Assembly: GCF_018324205.1 (NCBI RefSeq)
Contig: NZ_AP023356.1
Location: forward strand, 5,934,001-5,998,000
DNA length: 64,000 nt
DNA from: Actinoplanes ianthinogenes
Lineage (GTDB): Bacteria > Actinomycetota > Actinomycetes > Mycobacteriales > Micromonosporaceae
Reading direction: 5' to 3'
Positions within the stretch are counted from its first letter, which is position 1. Each line of letters begins with the position of its first letter. Of the stretch, positions 1 to 8,561 are shown piece by piece. A program made the translations under genes and the position numbers. The notes below the pieces were generated by a model, which did no database searches, was not told the origin of the DNA, and saw nothing but the letters and a program-made list of their open reading frames with translations.

Positions 1-489
1 CTGGTCGTGCTCGCGCTGGTGACCTGGGTGGCCACCCGGCCGACCGACGTCACCTCGACGCGGGACGTGGCGCTGCGCGGCATCCTGACCTACGGCGGAC
101 CGGACCGCTGGGACGTCACCGCCCAGCCGGACGAGGGCCCGACGCAGATCATGAAGTTCGGCGAGCAGGGCGAGTTCGACGGTGAGCCGGTGCTGCTCAG
201 CGATGACGGTTTCGTGGTGATCTGGTCCACGCCGGTGGTGTCGGCCGAGTCCTGCACGGCCCTGGCCAACTGGGCCGGGCGACGGGTCGCGCCGGAGGCG
301 GAGCAACAGGTCGTCGCCGGGTGCGGCGCGGCGGTGGGGCGGCCGGCCGGTGACGTCGCGACGATCGCCACCTACACCGTCGAGACCGGGCAGTACACCT
401 TCGTCGCGTGGTCCGGGCCGACCGGGCTCTACGCTGCCCTGATCTACACCGCGCCGGGCGCCTCGTCCGCCCCGAACGCCTTGCGGTAG
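1..489 (+). CDS. Membrane-anchored hypothetical protein, 5' end outside window
   Basis: The open frame runs in from the left edge. The first visible residues (LVVLALVTWVA) look like the end of a hydrophobic anchor, so the true start is probably upstream, although a GTG at 7 is possible. The remaining roughly 150 residues are a soluble domain with two Cys (SAESC and VAGCG), which would lie outside the membrane and could form a disulfide. I do not recognise the family. The last 46 bp overlap the 3' end of the convergent GlxA-type gene. Confidence 0.55.
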   Translation: MVVLALVTWVATRPTDVTSTRDVALRGILTYGGPDRWDVTAQPDEGPTQIMKFGEQGEFDGEPVLLSDDGFVVIWSTPVVSAESCTALANWAGRRVAPEAEQQVVAGCGAAVGRPAGDVATIATYTVETGQYTFVAWSGPTGLYAALIYTAPGASSAPNALR

Positions 490-1433
490 GCCGACGGCGA
501 CGTCCGCATCGCCCTCGTGAAGTGGTGCCGGTAGGTCACCGGCGAGTCGAACCCGACCGCCGCCGCCACCTCCTCGATCGGTGTCCCGGTCGTCTCCAGC
601 AGCGCCAGGCTGGCGTGCACCCGCTGCCCGATCAGCCAGCGGATCGGCGTGGTCCCGGTGGCCCGCGCGAAGTGCCGCAGGTAGGTGCGGGCCGACATGT
701 GCGCCCGCCGGGCCAGCACCTCGACGGTGATCGGCTCGGCCAGGTTGCCGAGCGCCCATTCCATGCTGCGGGCCAGCCGGTCGTCGGCCGGGTCGTCGGC
801 GACCGGCGCCTCGATGAACTGCGCCTGCCCGCCGTCCCGGTGTGGCTGCACGACCAGGCGGCGGGCCACCGCGTTGGCGATCGCCGGGCCGTGGTCGCGG
901 CGGATCACGTGTAGGCACAGGTCCAGGCCGGCGGCGCTCCCGGCGCTGGTCAGCACGTCGCCGTCGTCCAGGTAGAGGACGTCCGCGTCGACCTGGACGT
1001 GCGGGTGACGGGCGCGCAGCAGCTCCGCGTACCGCCAGTGCGTGGTGGCCCGGCGGCCGTCCAGCAGGCCGGCGCCGGCCAGCGCGAACGCGCCCGAGCA
1101 GATCGACATGATCCGGGCGCCCCGGGCGTGTGCCGTCCGCAGCGCCGCGACCAGGGCGGGTGACGGGTCGGCGCGGACGTCCGGGACGCCCGGGACGATC
1201 AGCGTGCCGGCTGCCGCGAAGGTGTCCAGGCCGTGCTCGGTGTGCAGGGTGGCGCCGCCGACCACGCGGACCGGGCCGGGAGTCTCGGCGCAGATGGTCA
1301 GGTCGTACCAGGGGCGGTCGAACTCCGGGCGGGGCAGGCCGAACACCTCGGAGACGATGCCGAGCTCGAAGACCGACATGCCGTCGAACGCCAGCACGGT
1401 GACGCGTTCTCCGCGCCTCTCCACCTGATACAT
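444..1433 (-). CDS. GlxA-family transcriptional regulator (DJ-1/PfpI domain + AraC HTH)
   Basis: A 329-residue protein. The N-terminal 170 residues form a class-I glutamine amidotransferase-like (DJ-1/PfpI) domain, with VLAFDGMSVFELG at the start and the nucleophile-elbow motif ICSGAFALA. The C-terminal 100 residues form a double AraC helix-turn-helix (RRAHMSARTYLRHF and EEVAAAVGFDSPVTYRHHF). Members of this family are cytoplasmic activators or repressors that usually sense a small molecule through the amidase-like domain. The start is an ATG. The gene is divergent from a rhodanese gene 71 bp away, which is a candidate target. The target remains inference. Confidence 0.9.
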   Translation of the reverse strand: MYQVERRGERVTVLAFDGMSVFELGIVSEVFGLPRPEFDRPWYDLTICAETPGPVRVVGGATLHTEHGLDTFAAAGTLIVPGVPDVRADPSPALVAALRTAHARGARIMSICSGAFALAGAGLLDGRRATTHWRYAELLRARHPHVQVDADVLYLDDGDVLTSAGSAAGLDLCLHVIRRDHGPAIANAVARRLVVQPHRDGGQAQFIEAPVADDPADDRLARSMEWALGNLAEPITVEVLARRAHMSARTYLRHFARATGTTPIRWLIGQRVHASLALLETTGTPIEEVAAAVGFDSPVTYRHHFTRAMRTSPSAYRKAFGADEAPGAV

Positions 1434-1504
1434 GGCGAGATATTAGCGGTGGATGGCATTCGCGCCACTGGGCCGGGGCGCGCCCGGACGGCACGATCAA
1501 CGGC

Positions 1505-1927
1505 ATGACCAGCGCGATCGAACACTTCAGCAACCGGCTCCGCTTCGAGACCGACGTCAGCGACGTGCACCACGACATCGAGGCCGGCACCCCCGGCGTG
1601 GTCGTCGTCGACTCCCGCAGCGACGAGGCCTGGCGGCAGGGGCACCTGCCGGCCGCGGTGCACCTGCCCACCCGCGAGATCGCGGCGCGGGCCGCCGAGC
1701 TGATCCCGGCCGGCGCCGCCGTGGTCACCTACTGCTGGGGGCCGGGCTGCAACGGGGCGACCCGGGCGGCCCTGGAGTTCGCCAAGCTCGGCTACGCCGT
1801 CAAGGAGATGATCGGCGGTTACGAGTACTGGGTCCGCGAGGGCTTCCCGGTCCGCGACGAGAAGGGCGAGTGGTCCCGGCCCGCCGACGAGCTGACCGCC
1901 CCGGCCGGCGCCACCTGCGGCTGCTGA
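1505..1927 (+). CDS. Rhodanese-like domain protein
   Basis: A 140-residue, single-domain rhodanese. The catalytic loop Cys77-WGPGCNG follows a hydrophobic strand (AVVTY), and the CH2A-type motif DSRSDEAWRQGHLPAAVHLP precedes it. This supports sulfurtransferase activity with a persulfide on Cys77. The second Cys in the loop (Cys82) and a Cys-Gly-Cys at the extreme C-terminus are extra thiols that could form disulfides or bind metal. There is no signal peptide, so it is cytoplasmic. It is divergent from the GlxA-type regulator. Confidence 0.9.
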   Translation: MTSAIEHFSNRLRFETDVSDVHHDIEAGTPGVVVVDSRSDEAWRQGHLPAAVHLPTREIAARAAELIPAGAAVVTYCWGPGCNGATRAALEFAKLGYAVKEMIGGYEYWVREGFPVRDEKGEWSRPADELTAPAGATCGC

Positions 1928-1935
1928 CCGGGGCC

Positions 1936-3051
1936 TCAGACCGCGGCGCGGGCGTTGCGCCGGCGGACCGTCACCGCCTCGGCCACGTTCAGCACGACCA
2001 GCACGGCGACCAGGGCGAGCACGGCGACGACGGCCGGGGTCAGCAGAGCCAGGGGGAGCAGCAGCGCGGCGGCCAGACCGGCCGCCGCCCGGCCCCAGCC
2101 GAAGACCCGAAACATCTGCCACCGGTTCCAGGCGAAGGTGATCAGGTAGACCGCGGTGCCGCCGCAGAGCAGCGCGGCCGGGTAGAGGTGCAGATGCTCG
2201 GCCGGGTGGGCGACCGCCTCGGCCAGCGCGACCGCGACCGCGATGACGCTGCCCAGCAGGAGCAGATGACCGTACGCCAGGACGTTGCGCACCACGTCGG
2301 TCTGCACCCGGGCGATGTCCAGCGCGTGCCGCATGGCGTCCGAGGCGAACGAGAAGTAGACCCACCACAGGGCGCAGGCCAGCGCGTACGCGGCGGTGAC
2401 GGCAAGCAGCCGGGCCGCGGTGAGCGGCTCGTCCACGGCCACCCCGCCGACCGCCACCACCGACTCGCCGAGCGCGATGATCAGGAACAGCCCGAAGCGT
2501 TCCGGCAGATGGTGCGGCTCGAAGCGGACGGCCATCAGCCGGCGCCGGACCAGGCGCGGGGTGAGCAGATCGATGGCCGCGGCGGCGGTCCACAGCCAGA
2601 GCCGGGCGCTGCCCTCGACCAGGCCGCCGGCCAGCATCAACGGGCCGGTGACGCAGGCCGAGACGCTGAACGTGTTGATCGGGATGTTGCGCCAGCCGCG
2701 GAACACCAGGACCGCGAGCACCAGCCGGGCCGCCCAATAGGCGCCACCGAGGAGCAAACCCCGATCTTCGTACGCGTAGGGCACGGCGAGCGCCATGAAC
2801 AGGCTGGCCGCGCCCATCCCGAAGACGCCGAGGCGGTCCGCGGTGTTGTCCACGTCGTGCGTGTTGGCGTGCACCGAGGTGCCCACCCAGACCCAGTAGA
2901 TCGGCACGAAGACGACCAGCGCGTGGCCCACCCCGGACCAGGAGTGGTGCTCGTGCAGCAGGTGCGACACCTGGGTGACGGCGAAGACGAAGACGAGGTC
3001 GAAGAAGAGCTCACTCCAGGTGACCCGTTTCTCGGCGGCAGCCTCCGTCAT
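1936..3051 (-). CDS. Low temperature requirement protein A (LtrA) family membrane protein
   Basis: A 371-residue polytopic protein. It opens with the family signature VTWSELFFDLVFVFAVTQVS, and a strongly hydrophobic body follows with about ten membrane segments and the LtrA-type stretch LGESVVAVGG. The biochemical function of LtrA proteins is unknown. The name comes from a Listeria cold-growth mutant. The ATG overlaps the stop of the upstream alditol oxidase gene as ATGA (3048-3051), so the two are almost certainly translationally coupled. A longer frame upstream of this ATG is antisense/shadow sequence without family similarity. Confidence 0.9.
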   Translation of the reverse strand: MTEAAAEKRVTWSELFFDLVFVFAVTQVSHLLHEHHSWSGVGHALVVFVPIYWVWVGTSVHANTHDVDNTADRLGVFGMGAASLFMALAVPYAYEDRGLLLGGAYWAARLVLAVLVFRGWRNIPINTFSVSACVTGPLMLAGGLVEGSARLWLWTAAAAIDLLTPRLVRRRLMAVRFEPHHLPERFGLFLIIALGESVVAVGGVAVDEPLTAARLLAVTAAYALACALWWVYFSFASDAMRHALDIARVQTDVVRNVLAYGHLLLLGSVIAVAVALAEAVAHPAEHLHLYPAALLCGGTAVYLITFAWNRWQMFRVFGWGRAAAGLAAALLLPLALLTPAVVAVLALVAVLVVLNVAEAVTVRRRNARAAV

Positions 3052-4307
3052 CCCAGCAGCCTGTCGAGGAACTCGTTGCGGAACTTGCCGGCCGGGTCGA
3101 AGCGCCGGACCAGCGCGGCGAAGTCGGCGGCCCGGGGCAGCGCCGGCGCGCTGGTGAAGATCTTGCCGAGGTGCGGGCGGGCGCCGAGCGGGGCCAGCAC
3201 CTTCTCCACGTCGGCGACGACCGGCAGCACCGCCTCGGTGTCGGCGATCCAGGTGAAGTGCAGGGCCAGGCTGTCCCGCTCGTAGTTGGGCGACAGCCAC
3301 AGGTCGTCGGCGGCGATCGTCCGCATCTCGCTGACCTGGAGGACGTCCGCGACCCGCTCGCGGATCTGGGCCACCGCGTCGATCGCGTCGTTCGCCCGCG
3401 CCAGCGGGACGTGCCACTCGGATTGCAGCTCCGCGCCGCTGCTCGGGGTGAACTCCATCCGGAAGTGCGGCAGCCGCTCGTGCCAGGGGCCGGGCACGCC
3501 GCCCTGCTGAGTGCAGTTCTCGGTGGGCATGCCGGGCACCGGGTGGCGCGGGCCGTCGGCCAGGGTGGCGCCGTGGAACACCGGATCGGTCCTCGGGTCG
3601 CGTCGTTTCACCCAGACCTGGTCGACGTCGGTGCCGGTCCAGCGGGTGAAGAGGCTGACGCTGTAGCCGTCGGCGAGGATCTCGGGCAGCGCCGAGCGGA
3701 CCGCGGCGGCCGGCAGGTTGTCATAGACGTACTGCCGGAGCTCGAACGCGGGTCGCACGTCCAGGGTCAGCGCGACGACCGCGCCCAGCGCGCCGAGCGC
3801 GGCCACCGAGCCGGGGAAGCTTTCGTCGCCCCGGGCCAGCGTGACCAGCTCGCCGTCGGCGCGGACGATCTCGATCCCGGCGACCGCGGTGGCCAGGTTC
3901 CCGTTGCCGACGCCGGAGCCGTGGGTGGCTGTGGCGACCGCGCCGGCCACCGAGATGTGCGGCAGCGAGGCCATGTTGTGCACGGCCAGGCCCTCGGCGT
4001 GCAGGCGGGTGGCGAGCTCGCCGTACCGGATGCCGCCGTCGACCCGGACGGTGCGCCGGTCCGGTCCGATCTCGACGGTGCGCGGCAGGCCGGCCAGCGA
4101 CAACAGGTCGCCGCCGGTGTCGGCGAGCCGGTTGAACGAGTGCCCGCTGCCCAGCACGCGCAGCGCGGTGGCGTCCGCGACCAGCTCGCGGACCTCGTCG
4201 ACGGAGCGCGGGCGGAGCACCTGCCGCGCGCCGAAGGTGATGTTGCCGGCCCAGTTCGTCAGTGGTTCCACCCTCGCCACCCTACGACGTGCCACATGAT
4301 GGGACAC
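3048..4307 (-). CDS. aldO: FAD-dependent alditol oxidase (AldO/xylitol oxidase type)
   Basis: A protein of about 410 residues that follows the Streptomyces AldO pattern closely from TNWAGNI onward. The FAD-binding PCMH domain contains GSGHSFN (the His that carries covalent FAD in AldO), MASLPHISVAGAVAT and THGSGVGNGN. The C-terminal ALO domain has EFTPSSGAELQSE, EMRTIAADDLWLSP (substrate-binding Glu and Arg) and LGKIFT (active-site Lys). Known members oxidise xylitol, sorbitol and related polyols with O2, giving an aldose and H2O2. The start is uncertain: GTG at 4307, 4280 or 4271 are in frame, and family N-termini suggest 4280 or 4271. The gene precedes ltrA and is divergent from a PadR regulator. 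Confidence 0.88.
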   Translation of the reverse strand: MSHHVARRRVARVEPLTNWAGNITFGARQVLRPRSVDEVRELVADATALRVLGSGHSFNRLADTGGDLLSLAGLPRTVEIGPDRRTVRVDGGIRYGELATRLHAEGLAVHNMASLPHISVAGAVATATHGSGVGNGNLATAVAGIEIVRADGELVTLARGDESFPGSVAALGALGAVVALTLDVRPAFELRQYVYDNLPAAAVRSALPEILADGYSVSLFTRWTGTDVDQVWVKRRDPRTDPVFHGATLADGPRHPVPGMPTENCTQQGGVPGPWHERLPHFRMEFTPSSGAELQSEWHVPLARANDAIDAVAQIRERVADVLQVSEMRTIAADDLWLSPNYERDSLALHFTWIADTEAVLPVVADVEKVLAPLGARPHLGKIFTSAPALPRAADFAALVRRFDPAGKFRNEFLDRLLG

Positions 4308-4387
4308 CAGGGTCTGATCGGGCGTTACCCGGAGATCAAGGTCAATATTGGGTTGTCTCTAGGTGTATACGCCCATAACGTTGGTTC

Positions 4388-4972
4388 ATGCCGTTGGATG
4401 CCTCACGGAACAGTCTGGTGCTGCCGATCCTCGGACTCCTCGGGGAGCGGCCCGCGCACGCCTACGAGCTGGCCACCCGCCTTCAGGAGCGGTATGCCCA
4501 TCTCACCGCGACCCGCAGCACGGTGACCACGCTGCTCAAGTCCCTGCACCGGGCCGGCCTGGTGGAGGCGCGCGAGCCGGGCCAGGTGGGCAACCGCCCG
4601 CCCCGCACGGAGTACGAGCTGACCGAGCAGGGCGTGGCCGGCTTTAGGGCGAAGGTGGAGTCCGGATTGCGGGACACCCCGGTCGCCTCGGTCGACTTCG
4701 CGCTCGCCGTGGCGTACCTGGGGTCACTCCCGGCGGAGCGGGCCGTGGCCCTGCTGGAGGCGCGGGCCGAGCGGCTGGCCGAGGAGCGCGCCGGGCTGCC
4801 GGCCGGTGCCGGCGAGATGACCGAGGTGCACACCCTGGAGCACGGGTACTGGCACGGTCTGGTCACCGCCGAGCTGGCCTGGATCGCCGCGCTGGTGGAG
4901 CGGATCCGGACCGCCGAGCTGGCCTGGGCGACCGGCGCTCCGCCGGTCACTCCCGTCCCAGCGGCGGCCTGA
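4388..4972 (+). CDS. PadR-family transcriptional regulator
   Basis: A 194-residue protein. The N-terminal winged helix starts with LVLPILGLLGERPAHAYELA, and the RSTVTTLLKSLHRAGLVE and RTEYELTEQG segments are typical of PadR. The C-terminal half is helical (Vir_act_alpha_C-like), with the conserved HxxxLVxAELAW pattern. PadR proteins are dimeric repressors that respond to small ligands or efflux substrates. It is divergent from the aldO-ltrA pair, and the 80-bp gap contains an AT-rich stretch with the self-complementary hexamers GTATAC and AACGTT, a plausible operator area. Control of aldO-ltrA is inference from position. Confidence 0.88.
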   Translation: MPLDASRNSLVLPILGLLGERPAHAYELATRLQERYAHLTATRSTVTTLLKSLHRAGLVEAREPGQVGNRPPRTEYELTEQGVAGFRAKVESGLRDTPVASVDFALAVAYLGSLPAERAVALLEARAERLAEERAGLPAGAGEMTEVHTLEHGYWHGLVTAELAWIAALVERIRTAELAWATGAPPVTPVPAAA

Positions 4973-5100
4973 CCGGACCGCCTGATTCTTGCCATCCGGC
5001 AACAAAGCAGCCATGTCTGACCATCTCGTTTTCAGGGATATCTCTGACCTGCCCGGTTTACCGTTGGTGCGTCTTTGCGGCCGATCGAGGGGGACAGATC

Positions 5101-5994
5101 ATGGCTTCCATCGTGATCGCGGAGGACGACCGGGACATCGCCGAGCTGCTCACCACCGTGATGAACAGCGCCGGGCACACGGTGCGGATCGCGCCGGACG
5201 GGGCCGCGGCGCTGGACGTGATCGGCAGCACGACCCCTGACCTGGTCATCCTCGATCACCACATGCCCGGGATGAGCGGCCTCGAGGTGGCCGACCGGCT
5301 GCGCTCCGACCCGGCCACCGCGGGCCTTCCCGTGATCATGATGTCCGCCGCCACCCCGGCCGCGGCCCGGCAACTGTGCGACGTCACCATCTCCAAGCCG
5401 GTCCGGCCGAAACACCTCGTCGAGGCGGTCAACGAGCTGCTCGCGGCGTACCCGGCCGGCGAGCACCCGCCGGTCGCGCACCCGGACGCCGCCGCCCACC
5501 TGGCCGACGTGCCCCGGCTGCTGGCCGTCTCCGACTTCCTGACCCGCCCGGCCAGGGCCGCCGGGCTGGACGCGTTCGCCGAGCGGCTGGCGGTGCTGAC
5601 CGGCACGCCGACCGCCGCGGTCACCCTGATGCTGAACGACACCGTGGTGGTGGCCGGGTCGTACGGGCTGCCGACGTGGGTGCGGGAGGCCGGTGGCGTG
5701 CCGGCCGAGTGGTCGCCGGACGCCATCGTGGTGGCCGAGGACGTGCCGGTGCTGATCGCCGACAGCCGGGAGAGCGAGGAGTACGCGAGCAGCCCGCTGT
5801 TCGCCGTGAGCGGGATCCGTTCCTACGCGAGCGTCCCGCTGCACTCGCCGGAGGGCCACATCGTGGGAACGCTGTGCGTCATGGATGAGAAACCCGGGAC
5901 GTGCACCGAGGACACCGTGCAGATCCTGCACTCGCAGCGTGCGGCAGCCCTGGGCCTGCTCTCGCCGGCCGGCCAAGCGCCGATCGTGCCCTGA
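5101..5994 (+). CDS. Response-regulator receiver domain fused to GAF domain
   Basis: A 297-residue protein. Residues 1-120 are a receiver domain with the acidic pair EDD (Glu8-Asp10), the phospho-acceptor Asp52 (LVILDHHMPG) and the conserved Lys in SKPV. Residues about 150-290 form a GAF domain ending with GTLCVMDEKPGTCTEDTVQIL, a typical small-ligand or redox-sensing fold. It has no DNA-binding or enzymatic output domain, so it probably acts by protein-protein contact in a phosphorelay. No partner kinase is adjacent. The ATG is preceded by GAGGGGGACAGATC, a reasonable ribosome site. Confidence 0.87.
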   Translation: MASIVIAEDDRDIAELLTTVMNSAGHTVRIAPDGAAALDVIGSTTPDLVILDHHMPGMSGLEVADRLRSDPATAGLPVIMMSAATPAAARQLCDVTISKPVRPKHLVEAVNELLAAYPAGEHPPVAHPDAAAHLADVPRLLAVSDFLTRPARAAGLDAFAERLAVLTGTPTAAVTLMLNDTVVVAGSYGLPTWVREAGGVPAEWSPDAIVVAEDVPVLIADSRESEEYASSPLFAVSGIRSYASVPLHSPEGHIVGTLCVMDEKPGTCTEDTVQILHSQRAAALGLLSPAGQAPIVP

Positions 5995-6303
5995 TCACCG
6001 CGCGTACCCGGGCCGTTACCTGCGGATTTATCAGACGTTACAGAAAGTTATCCTTATCCGGTTGCGCCCCAAGATCGTCCGTTTTGTAGTCGTATCGTGA
6101 CGCATCTGGCATGTGGGTCATTGATTAGGCAAAACGGAAGGGCAATCGGCGGTTCGGAGGATGCTCCCTCAACTCTGCCCCAAATCGAGATCAACTGCTC
6201 GTGCGCTCGTAACGAAATGTGGATCACAATCGGTAACGGCCGCGACGGGGGTGGGGCAGGATGCAGCGCGGCACAACCTTCAGGAGAGAGGGAGCGCGCC
6301 ATC
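5995..6303. other. Intergenic region, probable promoter of the MHYT gene
   Basis: A stretch of 309 bp between the receiver-GAF gene and the MHYT gene, noticeably more AT-rich than its neighbours. It contains the small palindrome TGTG-GAT-CACA at 6218-6228, about 75 bp before the MHYT start, which could be an operator. The ribosome site AGGAGAGAGGGAG lies just before the MHYT ATG. I see no convincing gene or RNA fold here. Confidence 0.4.
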
Positions 6304-7173
6304 ATGGCGGAGATCCATCACTTTGACCACGGATGGGTGACTCCGGCAGTCAGCTATCTGCTGTCCGTCCTCGGCTCACTGCTCGGCCTCACCAGCGCGG
6401 TCCGTCTCCGTTCGGCCCGGACCAACGGTGAGAAGGGCTGGTGGCTGGTCCTCGCGGCGCTCGCCATCGGCGCCACCGGCATCTGGAGCATGCACTTCGT
6501 CGCGATGCTCGGCTTCGACGTGGTCGGCACCGCGATCCGCTACGACGTCAGCCTCACCGCTGCCAGCGTGGTGATCGCGTTCGTGGCGGTCGGCGTCGGC
6601 CTGGCCATCGCGCTGCTGGGCACCGCTGCCCGGCAGGTCCGGATCGTGATCGGCGGCGTCCTGGCCGGCCTGGGCGTGGCCGCGATGCACTACACCGGCA
6701 TGGCCGCGATGCGGCTGAACGGCGAGATCCAGTACTCCGGCTCGCGGGTCATCCTGTCGATCGCGATCGCCGTGGTCGCCGCCACGGTCGCCCTCTGGCT
6801 CACCCTGGTGGTCAGCAAGCCGATCGTCATCTTCATCTCGGCGCTCGTGATGGGCGTCGCGGTCAACGGCATGCACTTCACCGGCATGTCCGCGATGTCG
6901 GTGATCGAGGAGGACCACTTCGGCACGATCGAGGGCGCGACCGCCGCGTCGCTGCTGGTGCCGATCGGCGTCGCGGTGGTGTTCGGGATCATCGGCATGG
7001 CGTACGCGCTGGCCGCCGCCCCCAACGAGGAGGACCGCGCGGCCGCCGAATACCTGAACGCGCGGATCGACGCCCGGCTCGCGAAGCAGGCGCAGGAGGC
7101 GAAGAGCCGGACCGGCCGAGGCACGCTCGGTAACGGAGCGTGGACCTATCGGGACCGTGGACCGCAGTCCTGA
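6304..7173 (+). CDS. MHYT-domain integral membrane sensor protein
   Basis: A 289-residue protein. It carries three copies of the MHYT signature in alternating membrane helices: MHFVAMLG, AMHYTGMAAMRL and MHFTGMSAM. This is the seven-helix MHYT module proposed to bind copper and sense O2, CO or NO through conserved Met, His and Tyr. The cytoplasmic tail of about 50 residues is charged and short, with no GGDEF, EAL or kinase domain, so any output is indirect. The start is the ATG at 6304 behind AGGAGAGAGGGAG. An upstream in-frame extension lacks the family sequence. A second MHYT gene lies at 45385-46542. Confidence 0.9.
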   Translation: MAEIHHFDHGWVTPAVSYLLSVLGSLLGLTSAVRLRSARTNGEKGWWLVLAALAIGATGIWSMHFVAMLGFDVVGTAIRYDVSLTAASVVIAFVAVGVGLAIALLGTAARQVRIVIGGVLAGLGVAAMHYTGMAAMRLNGEIQYSGSRVILSIAIAVVAATVALWLTLVVSKPIVIFISALVMGVAVNGMHFTGMSAMSVIEEDHFGTIEGATAASLLVPIGVAVVFGIIGMAYALAAAPNEEDRAAAEYLNARIDARLAKQAQEAKSRTGRGTLGNGAWTYRDRGPQS

Positions 7174-7290
7174 GCGGGCCTCGCCGGTCTGTCCGGGCTT
7201 TCTCAACCGAACCGCCAGCTAGACGATACGCACGGCCCCACCCCAGGTAGATAGGGTTTTCCCAGCTACGGAACGGCTTTTCGGGAGTGG

Positions 7291-8289
7291 GTGGGGGCGC
7301 GCGTGGCGGTCGGAATTCTGGGAACCGGTTCGTATCTTCCGTCACAGATTGTGACCAATCTGGACTTGACCGGGCGGGTGCCGGACGCCGACCCGGAGTG
7401 GGTCGCCCGGAAGACCCTGATCGAGGCGCGCCGGTTCGCGGCATCCGGCGAGGCGGCCTCCGACCTCGCCGGCCACGCGGCCCGGGCGGCCCTGGAGGAC
7501 GCCGGCGTCGCCGCCGCCGAGATCGACTACATCGTCGTCTCCACCTCCACCGGGGACTCGCCCCAGCCGCCCACGTCCAACCTGGTGCAGAATCTGATCG
7601 GCGCCGACCGGGCCGCCTGCCTCGACGTGAACGCGGTCTGCGCCGGCTGGGTCTTCGCCCTCGGCGTGGCCAACGGCCTGGTGGCCACCAACCCCGGCGC
7701 ACTGGTCCTGGTGATCGCCGCGGACATCTACTCCCGGATCCTGGACTTCGGCGACCGCCGGACCGCGGTGCTCTTCGGCGACGGGGCCGGGGCCGCGGTG
7801 GTCGGGGCGGTGCCGGACGGCTACGGCATCGTCGACCTGGACCTCGCCTCCCGCGGCGAGGCGAACGGCCTGATCTATGTGAAGGGCGGCGGCAGCCGCC
7901 TGCCGGCCACCCCGGAGACGGTGGCCGCCGGCGACCACTACTTCCGGATGAACGGCCGCGGCGTGCGCGACTTCGTGGCCGCCGCCGTGCCACCCGCTCT
8001 GGAGAAGCTGCTCCACCGCAACGAGATGAAGGCCGGCGACGTCGACCACTTCGTCCCGCACCAGGCCAACGGCATCATGCTCCGGGAACTGGTGACGGCC
8101 GCCGGTTTCCAGAACGCCCGGACCCACCTGACGCTGGAGCGTTACGGCAACGTCGGCAGCGCCTCGCTGCCGGTCACGCTCGACGACGCGAACCGTGCCG
8201 GCGCCTTCCGTGCCGGGGATCTCCTGCTGCTGGCGGGATTCGGTGGCGGCATGTCGATGGGCGCCTGCCTGCTCCGCTGGGGCCGCTGA
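7291..8289 (+). CDS. 3-oxoacyl-ACP synthase III family protein (KAS III)
   Basis: A 332-residue thiolase-fold enzyme with the full KAS III catalytic triad: Cys117 (DVNAVCAG), His257 (HFVPHQAN) and Asn287 (RYGNVGSAS). The C-terminal GFGGGMSMGACLLRW is also typical. KAS III enzymes condense an acyl-CoA primer with malonyl-ACP. This copy is not in a fab cluster, so a role in starter-unit selection, branched lipid or secondary metabolism is as likely as housekeeping FabH. The start is GTG at 7291 with GGGAGTGG just upstream. Confidence 0.88.
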   Translation: MGARVAVGILGTGSYLPSQIVTNLDLTGRVPDADPEWVARKTLIEARRFAASGEAASDLAGHAARAALEDAGVAAAEIDYIVVSTSTGDSPQPPTSNLVQNLIGADRAACLDVNAVCAGWVFALGVANGLVATNPGALVLVIAADIYSRILDFGDRRTAVLFGDGAGAAVVGAVPDGYGIVDLDLASRGEANGLIYVKGGGSRLPATPETVAAGDHYFRMNGRGVRDFVAAAVPPALEKLLHRNEMKAGDVDHFVPHQANGIMLRELVTAAGFQNARTHLTLERYGNVGSASLPVTLDDANRAGAFRAGDLLLLAGFGGGMSMGACLLRWGR

Positions 8290-8304
8290 CCGTCCACATC
8301 AGGC

Positions 8305-8371
8305 GGTTGTCCACAGGCGCCCGGCGTGATCATGGAATCGCGCACCATACTGCTTGAGGGGGATCCCCCTT
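8305..8371 (+). repeat. Dispersed repeat element, copy A (DnaA box + GGGGGATCCCCC)
   Basis: The element begins with GGTTGTCCACAGG, which holds a DnaA-box 9-mer TTGTCCACA at 8307-8315. It continues through GCGTGATCA and ends in the 12-bp palindrome GGGGGATCCCCC (8358-8369), 42 bp after the box. The same elements in the same order and spacing occur on the minus strand at 49392-49459. It lies in a 3'-3' intergenic region, just after the KAS III gene and just before the 15-bp array. Confidence 0.75.
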
Positions 8372-8380
8372 GGGGCGGGC

Positions 8381-8545
8381 GGGCCTTGTGCGCGCGGGCC
8401 TTGTGCGCGCGGGCCTTGTGCGGGCGGGCCTTGCGCGGGCGGGCCTTGCGCGGGCGGGCCTTGCGCGGGCGGGCCTTGCGCGGGCGGGCCTTGTGCGGGC
8501 GGGCCTTGTGCGGGCGGGCCTTGTGCGCGCGGGCCTTGCGCGGGC
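8381..8545 (+). repeat. 15-bp tandem array, 11 copies
   Basis: Eleven head-to-tail copies of a 15-bp unit, GGGCCTTGYGCGSGC, in which the two variable positions are T/C and C/G, followed by a degenerate twelfth start. It lies between the stop of the KAS III gene and the stop of the convergent PRC-barrel gene. Because the unit is 15 bp, all three forward frames read as open pentapeptide repeats, but these frames run on into antisense of the PRC gene and have no ribosome site, so I treat the array as non-coding. Confidence 0.9.
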
Positions 8546-8561
8546 GGGCTGGTGGATGCGG

